From NCBI RefSeq assembly GCF_003205295.1, contig NZ_QJRP01000012.1, positions 62,001-126,000 on the forward strand: DNA of 64,000 nt. Reading direction: 5' to 3'. The number at the start of each line of letters is the position of its first letter. Position 1 is the stretch's first letter. Shown piece after piece: positions 28,964 through 39,768 of the stretch. Source of the DNA: Pseudomonas mosselii. Its GTDB lineage: Bacteria > Pseudomonadota > Gammaproteobacteria > Pseudomonadales > Pseudomonadaceae. The position numbers and the translations under genes are program-made. Under the pieces are notes generated by a model that saw only the letters and a program-made list of their open reading frames with translations, did no database searches and was not told the DNA's origin.

Positions 28964-30940
28964 TCAACCGGCCCTGGCGATGCCGTGTTTGCGCAGTTTT
29001 CGATACAAGGTATTGCGGCTGATGCCCAACTGCTCGGCGACGCGGGTCAGATGCCAGCGGTTTGCCTCCAGTACGGCGAGCAATGCATCGCGCTCGGCGT
29101 GTAGGAGCGGCCTTGTGCCGCGAAAGGGCTGCGCAGCAGCCCCGGCGACTTCAGCGATATGGTCAGGATGCTGGGGCCGCTCTGCGGCCCTTTCGCGGCA
29201 CAAGGTCGCTCCTACAGAGGGCGCGCCATGGCGGACAACTGCAGGGAGATCGGAAAACTCGATGTGCGCACCTTCGCACAACGCCACCAGCGTACGCAGC
29301 ACATTCCTCATCTGCCGCACATTACCCGGCCAGGTAAAGTCCAGCAGCGCCTGGCGGGCGGCCGGGTCGAGGCCGATAGACTGGCCCTCGGCCTCCTGCG
29401 CCAGCAGGAAGTCGAGCAACTGCGCCTTGTCGCTGCGCTCGCGCAGCGCCGGCAGTGCAACCTCGAGACCATTGAGGCGGTAATAGAGGTCTTCGCGAAA
29501 GCCCCCCTGCTCCACCCGTTCCAGCAGGTCACGGTGGGTGGCGCTGACGATCCGCACATCCACCGCCTGCGGCTCGCCACCGATGGGCACCACCTGGCGC
29601 TCCTCGAGCACCCGCAGCAGGCGGGTCTGCAGCGCCAGGGGCATGTCGCCGATCTCGTCCAGCAGCAAGGTGCCGCCATCGGCCTGCAGCAGCTTGCCGC
29701 GCATGCCCTCCTTGCGCGCGCCGGTGAAGCTGCCGCCGCGATAGCCGAACAGCTCGCTCTCGATCAGGCTCTCGGGAATCGACGCGCAGTTGATTGCCAC
29801 GAACGGCTTGTGCCGGCGCGAGCTGGCCTGGTGCACGGCCTGGGCGAAGGCCTCCTTGCCACAACCGGTCTCGCCGCGCAGCAACAGCGGCACGTCACGC
29901 TCGAACACCCGCACGGCGCGGCGAAAGTCCTCGCTCAGGGCCGGGTCGAGCAGGCAGATGCCGGGGTCGCTGGCCCGGGGCAAGGCCACCGGCACTGACC
30001 ACACCGGCGTTCGGGCCTGGCCGCGCAGGCTGGCGAACACCTGGCGACCATCGCGGGTGTGCAGCGGCCAGGCGCTGCTGCCCTGGGGCGTGGCGCGGCT
30101 GAACAGTTCGTCGTGGCAGCAGGCGAAGAACCTGTCCAGGGGCTTGCCCAGCACACCGCCACGGACGGTGCCCAGCAGGTTCAAGGCGCTCTGGTTGGCG
30201 GCGCAGATCCGCCCGTCGCCATCGACGGCCAGCAACCCCTCGCTGAACAAGCCGACCGACTCCGCCTGCAGGTGGAAGCGCAATAGCCACTGCTGCTCGA
30301 AATGGCGCAGGAAATAGCAGCTTTCGATCATCTTCGCCGACAGGTTGACCAGGGCCATGGTGTGGAACTGGCTCTGGCGCGACACGTCTGGCCGCGCCGA
30401 CGACACGTCGAGCACCGCCAGTAGTTCGCCGTGGGGGTCGAACACCGGGCTGGCCGAGCAGGTCAGCCCGGTGTGGCGGCCACGGAAGTGCTCGTCCTGG
30501 TGAATGGTCAGGGCCTGGCGCTCGACCAGGCAGGTGCCGATGCCGTTGGTGCCCTCGCGGGCTTCGCTCCAGTCGGCGCCCAGCCACAGCCCGGCGCGCT
30601 CGAAGATGCGCCGCTCGCCGGGGGCGGTGACGCAGTTGAGGATCACCCCGCGGGCATCGGTCAGCAGCACCGCGTGCCCGCTGCCGGAGAGCTGCTGGTG
30701 CAGGCTGTTCATCTCGTTGTCGGCGATCTGCAGCACCTGGCGCAGGCGCTCGCGGCTCTCCAGCAGACGGCCATGCTCGAGCACCACCGGGGCCTGGGCC
30801 CGTGCCGGGTCGAGGTGGTAGTCCTCCAGGCAGCGCAGCCAGGAGCGGGCGATCGACGGGTCGCTGCCCGGCCCGCTGGCCTGGCCGTGGGCGACCGTGA
30901 GCACTTGCTGGGCATGGCGGCTGAACGGGTTGCTCTGCAT
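28964..30940 (-). CDS. eatR: sigma-54-dependent activator of ethanolamine catabolism, EatR/AcoR type
   Basis: Enhancer-binding protein expected to switch on the divergent aldehyde dehydrogenase-eat-eutBC operon. The 658-aa product has an N-terminal GAF-like sensor (LTDARGVILN, GTNGIGTCLVE, HTGLTCSASPVFD), a PAS-like region, an AAA+ domain with Walker A GETGCGKE, the sigma-54 contact loop GSFTGA and Walker B GTLLLDEIGD, and a Fis-type HTH at the C-terminus (RVAEQLGISRNTLYRKLR). Order and orientation match P. aeruginosa PA4021 (EatR). Oddity: a complete inverted REP pair lies in frame between AAA+ and HTH, adding about 40 residues (GAPSVGATLCRERAAERP and following). Confidence 0.9.
   Translation of the reverse strand: MQSNPFSRHAQQVLTVAHGQASGPGSDPSIARSWLRCLEDYHLDPARAQAPVVLEHGRLLESRERLRQVLQIADNEMNSLHQQLSGSGHAVLLTDARGVILNCVTAPGERRIFERAGLWLGADWSEAREGTNGIGTCLVERQALTIHQDEHFRGRHTGLTCSASPVFDPHGELLAVLDVSSARPDVSRQSQFHTMALVNLSAKMIESCYFLRHFEQQWLLRFHLQAESVGLFSEGLLAVDGDGRICAANQSALNLLGTVRGGVLGKPLDRFFACCHDELFSRATPQGSSAWPLHTRDGRQVFASLRGQARTPVWSVPVALPRASDPGICLLDPALSEDFRRAVRVFERDVPLLLRGETGCGKEAFAQAVHQASSRRHKPFVAINCASIPESLIESELFGYRGGSFTGARKEGMRGKLLQADGGTLLLDEIGDMPLALQTRLLRVLEERQVVPIGGEPQAVDVRIVSATHRDLLERVEQGGFREDLYYRLNGLEVALPALRERSDKAQLLDFLLAQEAEGQSIGLDPAARQALLDFTWPGNVRQMRNVLRTLVALCEGAHIEFSDLPAVVRHGAPSVGATLCRERAAERPQHPDHIAEVAGAAAQPFRGTRPLLHAERDALLAVLEANRWHLTRVAEQLGISRNTLYRKLRKHGIARAG
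29099..29217. repeat. inverted REP pair inside the eatR coding region
   Basis: Units at 29099-29143 and 29171-29217, in opposite orientation, with the same GTAGGAGCGGCCTTGTGCCG core and GC-rich outer hairpin as the intergenic pairs. They keep the eatR frame open on the minus strand and are translated as a linker before the HTH. Confidence 0.88.
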
Positions 30941-30966
30941 TTGTAGTTGTTCTCCGCAGATAGAGC

Positions 30967-31048
30967 GTGTCGCAAGCATCCTCCAGGCGGGAACGCTTTG
31001 CAATGATGCAATGACCCTGCGGTCACGGACTGTGTCGCAAACGGTACA
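30967..31048. promoter_or_regulatory. candidate EatR upstream activator sites
   Basis: GTGTCGCAA occurs at 30967-30975 and again at 31032-31040. The second is part of the interrupted dyad TGTCGCAAACGGTACA (31033-31048). Between them is a perfect dyad TTGCAATGATGCAA (30998-31011). All lie 100-180 bases upstream of the -24/-12 promoter, the usual distance for an enhancer-binding activator. TGTC-N-GACA-like sites are typical of AcoR relatives; assignment to EatR is inference. Confidence 0.5.
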
Positions 31049-31144
31049 AAGTGTCACCCAGGCCGTGCCGGCCCTGGCACAGGGCTGCGCCAGCCACTGC
31101 CTGATCTTGATCCAAGTCATTGATACACAAGGACCTCCAGGCGC

Positions 31145-31160
31145 TGGCCCGACCTTTGCT
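31145..31160 (+). promoter_or_regulatory. sigma-54 (-24/-12) promoter of the ethanolamine operon
   Basis: TGGCCCGACCTTTGCT matches the consensus TGGCACG-N4-TTGCW, with GG (31146-31147) and GC (31158-31159) separated by exactly 10 bases. It lies 48 bases before the aldehyde dehydrogenase ATG and faces away from eatR, as expected for an EatR/RpoN target. Confidence 0.88.
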
Positions 31161-31207
31161 CTACGCTTGGAAACTCCGCAACAATCACAACGACCAGGAG
31201 ACACACC

Positions 31208-32728
<1,521 letters not shown>

Positions 32729-32738
32729 ACAGGCCCCA

Positions 32739-32757
32739 GGGGCCGCAAAGCGGCCCC
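32739..32757 (+). terminator. hairpin after the aldehyde dehydrogenase gene
   Basis: GGGGCCGC and GCGGCCCC flank an AAA loop (32739-32757), 11 bases past the stop. It lacks a T tract, so it probably lowers expression of the downstream permease relative to the dehydrogenase, or marks a processing point, rather than ending the operon. Confidence 0.45.
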
Positions 32758-32843
32758 AAAGGCTCTGGCTCGCTTCCTGCAGTAAAAATCACCAAGGGCC
32801 GGCAGTCCCTCCGGCAACCTAAGAAAAACAACAGGTGAACCCT

Positions 32844-34292
32844 ATGCCAAGCGATCATTCCGGCAGCGCGCCGGCGAGCTCCTCCGTCGACTTCGAAAAA
32901 GTCGGATCGGACTATTTCCAGCAACGTGAACTGAAAAAAGGCGCCGCCGGCTGGGTCCTGCTGGTGGGCCTGGGCGTGGCCTACGTGATCTCCGGCGACT
33001 ATGCCGGCTGGAACTTCGGCCTGGCCCAGGGCGGCTGGGGCGGCATGTTCCTCGCCACCCTGCTGATGGCCACCATGTACCTGTGCATGTGCTTCTCCCT
33101 GGCGGAACTGTCGTCAATGATCCCCACCGCCGGCGGCGGCTACGGCTTTGCCCGCAGCGCCTTCGGCCCCTGGGGCGGGTTTCTCACCGGCACGGCGATC
33201 CTCATCGAGTACGCCATCGCCCCCGCGGCCATCGCCGTGTTCATCGGCGCCTACTGCCAGTCGCTGTTCGGTATCGGCGGCTGGATGATCTACCTGGCCT
33301 TCTACATCGTGTTCATCGGCATCCACATCTTCGGGGTGGGCGAGGCGCTGAAGCTGATGTTCATCATCACCGCCGTCGCCGCCATCGCCCTGGCGGTGTT
33401 CCTGATCGGCATGGTGCCCCATTTCGATGCAGCCAACCTGTTCGACATCGCCAAGACCGACGCCGTGGGTGCCAGCAGCTTCCTGCCGTTCGGCTATGTC
33501 GGCGTGTGGGCAGCGATTCCCTATGCAATCTGGTTCTTCCTGGCGGTCGAGGGCGTGCCGCTGGCCGCCGAAGAGACCAAGAACCCGAAACGCGACCTGC
33601 CCCGCGGCCTGATCGGCGCGATGCTGGTGCTGCTGGCCTTTGCCCTGCTGATCCTGGTGGTCGGCCCCGGCGGCGCCGGCTCAGAGGCCCTGAAAGCCTC
33701 GGGCAACCCGCTGGTCGAGGCACTGTCCAAGGCCTACGGCGGCTCCACCTGGATGGGCGGCTTCGTCAACCTGGTGGGACTGGCCGGCCTGATCGCCAGC
33801 TTCTTCTCGATCATCTACGCCTATTCGCGGCAGATCTTCGCGCTTTCCCGTGCCGGCTACCTGCCGCGCAAGCTGTCGGAAACCAACAAGAGCAAGGCCC
33901 CGGTACTGGCCCTGGTGATCCCCGGCATCATCGGCTTCGCCCTGTCGCTGACCGGCCAGGGCGACCTGCTGATCCTGGTGGCGGTGTTCGGCGCCACGCT
34001 GTCCTACGTGCTGATGATGGCCGCGCACATCACCCTGCGCATCCGTCGCCCGAAAATGGAGCGTCCGTACCGTACCCCCGGCGGCATCTTCACCTCGGGC
34101 GTGGCCCTGGTGCTGGCCTGCATTGCCGTGGTCGCCGGGTTCCTGGTCGATCCGCGGGTGGTGATTGGCGCTGCAGTGATCTATGCAGTATTAATTGCCT
34201 ATTTTGCTTTCTACAGCCGTCACCACCTGGTGGCCGGTACCCCGGAAGAGGAATTCGCCGCGATCCAGAAGGCCGAAGAGGCCCTGCACTGA
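32844..34292 (+). CDS. eat: ethanolamine permease
   Basis: Takes up ethanolamine across the inner membrane. The 482-aa protein is an APC-family permease with about twelve helices. The N-terminal half carries the family glycine-rich segments (AYVISGDYAGWNFGLAQGGW; SSMIPTAGGGYGFARSAFGP) and the middle the VEGVPLAAEETKNPKRDLPR loop typical of ethanolamine/amino-acid permeases. The ATG at 32844 follows AGGTG by six bases and is preferred to an in-frame GTG at 32835. It lies between the dehydrogenase and eutB. Confidence 0.93.
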   Translation: MPSDHSGSAPASSSVDFEKVGSDYFQQRELKKGAAGWVLLVGLGVAYVISGDYAGWNFGLAQGGWGGMFLATLLMATMYLCMCFSLAELSSMIPTAGGGYGFARSAFGPWGGFLTGTAILIEYAIAPAAIAVFIGAYCQSLFGIGGWMIYLAFYIVFIGIHIFGVGEALKLMFIITAVAAIALAVFLIGMVPHFDAANLFDIAKTDAVGASSFLPFGYVGVWAAIPYAIWFFLAVEGVPLAAEETKNPKRDLPRGLIGAMLVLLAFALLILVVGPGGAGSEALKASGNPLVEALSKAYGGSTWMGGFVNLVGLAGLIASFFSIIYAYSRQIFALSRAGYLPRKLSETNKSKAPVLALVIPGIIGFALSLTGQGDLLILVAVFGATLSYVLMMAAHITLRIRRPKMERPYRTPGGIFTSGVALVLACIAVVAGFLVDPRVVIGAAVIYAVLIAYFAFYSRHHLVAGTPEEEFAAIQKAEEALH

Positions 34293-34343
34293 TATCGCCG
34301 ACTTGCGCCGCAGGCCAGGCCTGCGGCGCCCTGGAGATTCTGT

Positions 34344-35738
34344 ATGGCAAGTTTCACGCACACGGTGGGCCACCAGGTCTACCGCTTCGACAGCCTCAAA
34401 GAGGTGATGGCCAAGGCCAGCCCGGCGCGCTCGGGCGATTACCTCGCGGGGGTTGCCGCCAGCAACGACGGCGAGCGTGTGGCGGCGCAGATGGCCCTGG
34501 CCAACATCCCGCTCAAGCACTTCCTCAACGAGGCACTGATTCCCTATGAACAGGACGAAGTCACCCGGCTGATCGTCGACACTCACGACCAGCAAGCTTT
34601 CGCTCCGGTCAGCCACCTGACCGTCGGCGGCCTGCGCGACTGGCTGCTGGGCGACCAGGCCGACGAGCACAGCCTGCGCGCCCTGGCCCCGGGCCTGACG
34701 CCGGAGATGGCGGCGGCGGTGTCGAAGATCATGCGCGTGCAGGACTTGGTGCTGGTGGCGCAGAAGATCCGCGTGGTCACTGCCTTTCGCGGCACCATGG
34801 GGTTGCGCGGGCGGCTATCGACGCGCCTGCAGCCCAACCACCCGACCGACGAGCCGGCCGGCATCGCCGCGAGCATCCTCGACGGCTTGCTGTACGGCAA
34901 CGGTGACGCCATGATCGGCATCAACCCGGCCACCGACAGCATCGCCTCGATCTGCGCGCTGCTGGAGATGCTCGACGCGATCATCCAGCGCTACGACATT
35001 CCCACCCAATCCTGCGTGCTGACCCACGTCACCACCTCGATCGAGGCGATCAACCGCGGCGTGCCGCTGGACCTGGTGTTCCAGTCCATCGCCGGCACCG
35101 AGGCGGCCAATGCCGGCTTCGGCATCAACCTCAACGTGCTCCAGGAGGGCTACGAGGCGGGCCTGTCACTCAAGCGCGGCACGGTCGGACAGAACCTGAT
35201 GTACTTCGAGACCGGCCAGGGCAGCGCGCTGTCGGCCAACGCCCACCACGGCGTCGACCAGCAGACCTGCGAGACCCGCGCCTACGCCGTGGCCCGCCAC
35301 TTCAAACCGTTCCTGGTCAACACCGTGGTCGGTTTCATCGGCCCTGAATACCTGTACAACGGCAAGCAGATCATCCGCGCCGGCCTCGAGGATCACTTCT
35401 GCGGCAAGCTGCTGGGCGTGCCGATGGGCTGCGACATCTGCTACACCAACCACGCCGAAGCCGACCAGGACGACATGGACACCCTGCTGACCCTGCTGGG
35501 CGTGGCCGGGATCAACTTCATCATGGGCATCCCCGGCTCCGACGACATCATGCTCAACTACCAGACCACCTCGTTCCACGACGCGCTCTACGCGCGCCAG
35601 ACCCTGGGCCTGAAGCCCGGGCCGGAATTCGAGGCGTGGTTGGAGCGCACCGGCATCTTCACCCAGTCCGACGGCCGCATCCGCTTCGGCGACAACCTGC
35701 CGCCGGCCTTCCGCCAGGCCCTGGCACAGCTGGCCTAG
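34344..35738 (+). CDS. eutB: ethanolamine ammonia-lyase large subunit
   Basis: Adenosylcobalamin-dependent lyase subunit that splits ethanolamine into acetaldehyde and ammonia. The 464-aa TIM-barrel protein has [39 protein letters not shown] and [20 protein letters not shown], all diagnostic of EutB. No microcompartment shell genes are present, so this is the free, EutBC-only type used by pseudomonads. GGAG precedes the ATG by a few bases and eutC follows after eight bases. Confidence 0.97.
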   Translation: MASFTHTVGHQVYRFDSLKEVMAKASPARSGDYLAGVAASNDGERVAAQMALANIPLKHFLNEALIPYEQDEVTRLIVDTHDQQAFAPVSHLTVGGLRDWLLGDQADEHSLRALAPGLTPEMAAAVSKIMRVQDLVLVAQKIRVVTAFRGTMGLRGRLSTRLQPNHPTDEPAGIAASILDGLLYGNGDAMIGINPATDSIASICALLEMLDAIIQRYDIPTQSCVLTHVTTSIEAINRGVPLDLVFQSIAGTEAANAGFGINLNVLQEGYEAGLSLKRGTVGQNLMYFETGQGSALSANAHHGVDQQTCETRAYAVARHFKPFLVNTVVGFIGPEYLYNGKQIIRAGLEDHFCGKLLGVPMGCDICYTNHAEADQDDMDTLLTLLGVAGINFIMGIPGSDDIMLNYQTTSFHDALYARQTLGLKPGPEFEAWLERTGIFTQSDGRIRFGDNLPPAFRQALAQLA

Positions 35739-35746
35739 AGGTGACC

Positions 35747-36565
35747 ATGGAACGACACACCCCCACGCAGGACAATCCCTGGCTGGCCCTGCGCAACCTC
35801 ACCCCGGCGCGCATCGCCCTCGGCCGCACCGGCATCAGCCTGCCGACCGGCGCCCAGTTGGACTTCCAGTTCGCCCACGCCCAGGCCCGCGATGCCGTGC
35901 ACCTGCCGTTCGACCACGTTGGCCTGCGCCAGCAGCTTGGCGAGCGCGGCCGCGACAGCCTGCTGCTGCACAGCGCCGCCAGCGACCGCCACCAATACCT
36001 GCAACGCCCGGACCTTGGCCGGCGCCTGCACGGGGACTCGGCCCAGCGCCTGCGTGAGCACGCCCAGGCCAACCCCGGCGGCGTCGACCTGGCGATCGTC
36101 GTCGCCGATGGCCTGTCGGCGCTGGCCGTGCACCGTCACACCCTGCCCTTCCTGGGTCGTTTCGAGGAACAGGCCGCCGCCGATGGCTGGACCAGCGCCC
36201 CGGTGATCCTGGTGGAGCAAGGCCGGGTCGCGGTGGCCGACGAGGTGGGCGAACTGCTCGGCGCGCGCATGACGGTGATGCTGATCGGCGAGCGGCCGGG
36301 CCTGAGTTCGCCCGACAGCCTGGGGCTGTACTTCACCTACGCGCCCAAGGTCGGCCTCACCGACGCCTACCGCAACTGCATCTCCAACGTGCGCCTGGAA
36401 GGCCTGAGCTATGGCATGGCCGCCCATCGCCTGCTGTATCTCATGCGCGAAGCCTGCAGGCGCCAGCTGTCGGGGGTGAATCTGAAGGACGAAGCGGAGG
36501 TCCATAGTATCGATAGTGAAGAATCTGCCGGAAAAAGCGGAAACTTCCTGCTCGGTGAAGGGTAA
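35747..36565 (+). CDS. eutC: ethanolamine ammonia-lyase small subunit
   Basis: The cobalamin-holding light subunit of the EutBC lyase. The 272-aa product has the EutC pattern [62 protein letters not shown] and [16 protein letters not shown]. The ATG at 35747 follows AGAGGTGACC, eight bases after the eutB stop; in-frame sequence further upstream lies inside eutB. The last ~20 residues are Ser/Glu-rich and variable. Confidence 0.96.
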   Translation: MERHTPTQDNPWLALRNLTPARIALGRTGISLPTGAQLDFQFAHAQARDAVHLPFDHVGLRQQLGERGRDSLLLHSAASDRHQYLQRPDLGRRLHGDSAQRLREHAQANPGGVDLAIVVADGLSALAVHRHTLPFLGRFEEQAAADGWTSAPVILVEQGRVAVADEVGELLGARMTVMLIGERPGLSSPDSLGLYFTYAPKVGLTDAYRNCISNVRLEGLSYGMAAHRLLYLMREACRRQLSGVNLKDEAEVHSIDSEESAGKSGNFLLGEG

Positions 36566-36581
36566 AAAACATGTCACGGAA

Positions 36582-36643
36582 GGCGGATTGCGCTTCTAGC
36601 CTGCTTTAGGCAGCATGCCCGAGGACGCTGCAGGCAATCCGCC
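36582..36643 (+). repeat. 62-base structured inverted repeat after eutC
   Basis: GGCGGATTGC (36582-36591) and GCAATCCGCC (36634-36643) are exact complements enclosing 42 bases that contain smaller stems (GCCTGC / GCAGGC type around TTTAG). It begins 17 bases past the eutC stop. There is no T run. It may be a 3' end for the eut operon or a compact mobile repeat; the sequence differs from the REP units. Confidence 0.55.
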
Positions 36644-36672
36644 GTATCCCCAATGGACTCAGAGGCCCGCCC

Positions 36673-37131
36673 ATGCGCATCATCCAGGCAACCTTGGAAC
36701 ACCTTGACCTGCTCACCCCGCTGTTCGTGAAATACCGCGAGTTCTATGGGCAACTGCCTTACCCGGACAGCTCACGATCCTTCCTCGAGAAGCGCCTCAA
36801 GCGTAAAGAGTCGATCATCTACCTGGCCCTGCCGGATGACGGCGATGATCGCCTGCTGGGTTTCTGCCAGCTGTACCCAAGCTTTTCGTCGCTGTCGCTC
36901 AAGCGCGTGTGGATCCTCAACGACATCTACGTGGCCGAGGACTCACGACGCATGCTGGTAGCGGACAACCTGATGCGCGAAGCCAAGAAGATGGCCAAGC
37001 AATCCAACGCCGTGCGCATGCGCGTGTCCACCAGCAGCGACAACGAAGTGGCGCGCAAGACCTATGAGTCCATGGGCTTTCGCAAGGACACCGAGTTCGA
37101 GAACTATATCTTGCCGATCAGTCAGGATTGA
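36673..37131 (+). CDS. GNAT-family N-acetyltransferase
   Basis: A 152-aa single-domain acetyltransferase. The acetyl-CoA-binding motif A region is ILNDIYVAEDSRRMLVADNL (residues ~81-100; the usual R/Q-x-x-G-x-G/A is degenerate as SRRMLV), and motif B is VARKTYESMGFRKDTEFENY near the end. The substrate is unknown. It follows the eut operon but is separated by the structured repeat, so co-regulation is not implied. Confidence 0.88.
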   Translation: MRIIQATLEHLDLLTPLFVKYREFYGQLPYPDSSRSFLEKRLKRKESIIYLALPDDGDDRLLGFCQLYPSFSSLSLKRVWILNDIYVAEDSRRMLVADNLMREAKKMAKQSNAVRMRVSTSSDNEVARKTYESMGFRKDTEFENYILPISQD

Positions 37132-37150
37132 TGCCTGGCGCTCTTGTGCT

Positions 37151-37267
37151 CTCTGTGGGAGCGGCCTTGTGTCGCGATGGGCCGCGCAGCGGCCCCGACG
37201 ATTTTGCATGATGTCGACATTCAGGGGCCGCTGCGCGCCCCATCGCGACACAAGGCCGCTCCCAGAG
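37151..37267. repeat. inverted REP pair downstream of the GNAT gene
   Basis: Units at 37151-37196 and 37224-37267, core TGGGAGCGGCCTTGTGTCGC then GATGGGCCGC. This copy has GATGGG where most have GAAAGG, a sub-variant within the window. Confidence 0.84.
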
Positions 37268-37360
37268 GAACCGCGTTGCCGCAGACTTTCCCTCTGGAAG
37301 CCCAATTACCCATCGTAACCCCTCGCTACAAACTCTCCGGGCACAATCCGGACTTAGCCG

Positions 37361-37366
37361 TATAAT
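37361..37366 (+). promoter_or_regulatory. -10 element for the dedA-mtfA pair
   Basis: A perfect TATAAT 115 bases upstream of the DedA ATG. No good -35 is seen. It implies a leader of just over 100 nt in which I see no known RNA element. Confidence 0.4.
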
Positions 37367-37480
37367 CCCCCTCCTGTCATGTGCGAAAAGTTACCCGCCT
37401 AGCCGGTAAACCGTCCCCAACCATGGCGCTGTCCGTCATCGCGCGCCCGTAGACGCGGGTCAAGAACACAGGTGCTGTAC

Positions 37481-38128
37481 ATGGATTTCAACCCGCTGGA
37501 CCTCATCCTGCATCTCGATGCCTACCTCGATCTGCTGGTCAACAACTACGGTCCCTGGATCTACGCCATCCTCTTCGCCGTGATTTTCTGCGAGACCGGC
37601 CTGGTGGTCATGCCATTCCTGCCGGGCGATTCGCTGCTGTTCATCGCCGGCGCCGTGGCCGCGGGCGGCGGTATGGACCCGGGACTGCTGGCCGGCCTGC
37701 TGATGGCCGCGGCGATCCTCGGCGACAGCACCAACTACGTGATCGGGCGCACGGCGGGTGAACGCCTGTTCCGCAACCCCAACTCGAAGATCTTCCGCCA
37801 GGACTACCTGCAGCGCACCCACGAGTTCTACGAACGCCACGGCGGCAAGACCGTCACCCTGGCGCGCTTCCTGCCGATCCTGCGCACCTTCGCACCGTTC
37901 GTCGCCGGCATCGCCCACATGCACTACCCGCGCTTCCTGGCCTTCAGCGTGACCGGTTCGCTGCTGTGGGTGGGCGGCCTGGTGACCCTGGGCTACTTCT
38001 TCGGCAACGTGCCGTTCATCAAGCAGCACCTGTCGCTGATGGTGGTCGGCATCATCATCCTGTCGCTGGTGCCGATGATCCTCGGCCTGCTGCGCGGTCG
38101 CTTCGGCCGCACGGCCAAGGCCCACTGA
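37481..38128 (+). CDS. DedA family membrane protein
   Basis: A 215-aa integral membrane protein of the DedA/SNARE-associated family, involved elsewhere in undecaprenyl-phosphate or phospholipid flipping and membrane-potential homeostasis. It shows FCETGLVVMPFLPGDSLLFIAG, GDSTNYVIGRTAGERLF and ARFLPILRTFAPFVAGI (key Arg residues of the second re-entrant loop). The ATG at 37481 lies seven bases after AGG and is preferred to an in-frame GTG at 37472. mtfA begins eight bases after the stop. Confidence 0.92.
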   Translation: MDFNPLDLILHLDAYLDLLVNNYGPWIYAILFAVIFCETGLVVMPFLPGDSLLFIAGAVAAGGGMDPGLLAGLLMAAAILGDSTNYVIGRTAGERLFRNPNSKIFRQDYLQRTHEFYERHGGKTVTLARFLPILRTFAPFVAGIAHMHYPRFLAFSVTGSLLWVGGLVTLGYFFGNVPFIKQHLSLMVVGIIILSLVPMILGLLRGRFGRTAKAH

Positions 38129-38135
38129 CCGGCGC

Positions 38136-38951
38136 ATGTGGTCGTTCAGCGCCTGGCGCCGCCGGCGTACCCTGGCCCGCTACCCGGTCGACCCACAGCT
38201 ATGGCAGGTGATCCGCGATCGCCTGCCGCTGCTGGACGGCATCAGCGACGAAGAAGACCGCTGGCTGCGTGAAGCCAGCGTGCTGTTCCTGCGCGACAAG
38301 CACCTGACCACCCTGCCGGGCGTCGAGCTGGACGACGAGCAGCGCCTGTTCCTCGCCGCCCAGGCCCAATTGCCACTGCTGCACCTGGGAGAGCTGAACT
38401 GGTTCCAGGGCTTCCACGAGATCATCCTCTATCCCGACGATTTCAAGAGCCCCCAGCGCCACCGCGATGCCAGCGGCGTCGAGCATGTCTGGGACGCCGA
38501 GCACAGCGGCGAGGCCTGGCAGCAGGGGCCGGTGATCCTGGCCTGGCCCGGGGTGCTGGCCAGCGGCGGCTGGGAAGCCTACAACCTGGTGATCCACGAA
38601 CTGGCGCACAAGCTGGACATGCTCAACGGCGATGCCAACGGCCTGCCGCCCCTGCACCACGGCATGCGTGTCGAGGACTGGGCCCAGGCCATGCAGCAGG
38701 CCTATGACGCGATGAATCGCCAGCTCGATGCCGACCCGGACGCCGAAACGGCCATCGACCCCTACGCGGCGGAAAACCCGGCCGAGTTCTTTGCCGTCAC
38801 CAGCGAATACTTTTTCAGCGCCCCCGACCTGCTGCACCAGGCCTGGCCGCAGGTCTACCAGCAGCTGTCGCTGTTCTACCGCCAGGACCCGCTCGAGCGT
38901 CTGGCGCGCCTGCAAGCCGAGCACCCGGATTACCGCGAAAGCCACGTCTGA
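38136..38951 (+). CDS. mtfA: MtfA-type zinc-dependent peptidase
   Basis: A cytosolic gluzincin-like metallopeptidase. In E. coli MtfA binds the Mlc repressor and so affects glucose PTS regulation. The 271-aa protein has the zinc site [20 protein letters not shown] (HExxH) and a C-terminal [20 protein letters not shown] glutamate segment. Pseudomonads lack a PTS glucose transporter of the E. coli kind, so the Mlc link may not apply here. It is translated from the dedA transcript. Confidence 0.93.
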   Translation: MWSFSAWRRRRTLARYPVDPQLWQVIRDRLPLLDGISDEEDRWLREASVLFLRDKHLTTLPGVELDDEQRLFLAAQAQLPLLHLGELNWFQGFHEIILYPDDFKSPQRHRDASGVEHVWDAEHSGEAWQQGPVILAWPGVLASGGWEAYNLVIHELAHKLDMLNGDANGLPPLHHGMRVEDWAQAMQQAYDAMNRQLDADPDAETAIDPYAAENPAEFFAVTSEYFFSAPDLLHQAWPQVYQQLSLFYRQDPLERLARLQAEHPDYRESHV

Positions 38952-38998
38952 GCGCCCGCACATCAGGCCGGGCGTGGCACCCGCTGTGGGAATGTGCC

Positions 38999-39004
38999 TA
39001 TAAT
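38999..39004 (+). promoter_or_regulatory. -10 element for ppa
   Basis: TATAAT 40 bases before the ppa ATG. TGGCAC 18 bases upstream would be a weak -35. A start near 39011 would give a ~33-nt leader. Confidence 0.5.
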
Positions 39005-39043
39005 CGCCGCCACTTTTTTGTTCAAACACGGGGGCATTGCCCA

Positions 39044-39571
39044 ATGAGCTACAGCAAGATTCCAGCCGGCAAAGACCTGCCGAACGACATCTACGTCGCC
39101 ATCGAAATCCCGGCCAACCACGCGCCGATCAAGTACGAGATCGACAAGGACAGCGATGCCCTGTTCGTCGACCGCTTCATGGCCACCCCGATGTTCTACC
39201 CGGCCAACTACGGCTACATTCCAAACACCCTGGCCGACGACGGTGATCCGCTGGACGTGCTGGTCGTGACCCCGTACCCGGTCGCTCCAGGCTCGGTCAT
39301 CCGCGCCCGTCCGGTCGGCATCCTGAACATGACCGACGACGGCGGCGGCGACGCCAAGGTCATCGCTGTTCCACACGACAAGCTGAGCCAGCTGTATGTC
39401 GACGTGAAGGAATACACCGACCTGCCAGCCCTGCTGATCCAGCAGATCGAACACTTCTTCGCGAACTACAAGGATCTCGAGAAGGGCAAGTGGGTCAAGA
39501 TCGAAGGCTGGGACGGCGCCGACGCCGCCCGCGCCGCGATCACCAAGTCGGTCGCTGCCTACAAGGGCTGA
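39044..39571 (+). CDS. ppa: inorganic pyrophosphatase
   Basis: Hydrolyses pyrophosphate released by biosynthetic reactions. The 175-aa family I enzyme carries the metal-binding signature [16 protein letters not shown], along with [17 protein letters not shown] and [12 protein letters not shown]. It stands alone between its own promoter and a strong intrinsic terminator. Confidence 0.98.
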   Translation: MSYSKIPAGKDLPNDIYVAIEIPANHAPIKYEIDKDSDALFVDRFMATPMFYPANYGYIPNTLADDGDPLDVLVVTPYPVAPGSVIRARPVGILNMTDDGGGDAKVIAVPHDKLSQLYVDVKEYTDLPALLIQQIEHFFANYKDLEKGKWVKIEGWDGADAARAAITKSVAAYKG

Positions 39572-39583
39572 GCCTGACACAAG

Positions 39584-39611
39584 AAAAGCCCTGCTTCGGC
39601 AGGGCTTTTTT
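39584..39611 (+). terminator. intrinsic terminator of ppa
   Basis: An 11-bp stem (AAAAGCCCTGC / GCAGGGCTTTT) closed by a TTCG tetraloop and followed by further T. This is the clearest factor-independent terminator in the window. Confidence 0.95.
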
Positions 39612-39714
39612 ATGGGCGCTCGCCAAGGGGAATCGCACACCGACCATGCATGGAGAGAAACTTCTTACTCGCTCCTAGGCATTACCTTACAAGCCACCAC
39701 GTTTCCTACAAATA

Positions 39715-39760
39715 CCCTCGACATCGGGTTGATTTCCACACCGTTCGAGGGTCTATAGAC
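39715..39760 (+). promoter_or_regulatory. promoter and candidate autoregulatory operators of the S24-like regulator
   Basis: TTGATT (39729-39734) and TCTATA (39752-39757) are spaced by 17 bases, followed by the ATG at 39769. The +1 would fall within a few bases of the ATG and no Shine-Dalgarno sequence is seen, so the mRNA may be leaderless. The inverted repeat CCCTCGA (39715-39721) / TCGAGGG (39745-39751) brackets the -35, and the palindrome GTCTATAGAC (39751-39760) covers the -10. These are good autoregulation candidates. Confidence 0.5.
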
Positions 39761-39768
39761 TCGGCACC

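Noticed and set aside
39606..39768. tRNA or att site downstream of ppa, given the phage-type regulator
   Set aside because: No cloverleaf, no integrase and no direct repeat was found; the regulator stands alone.
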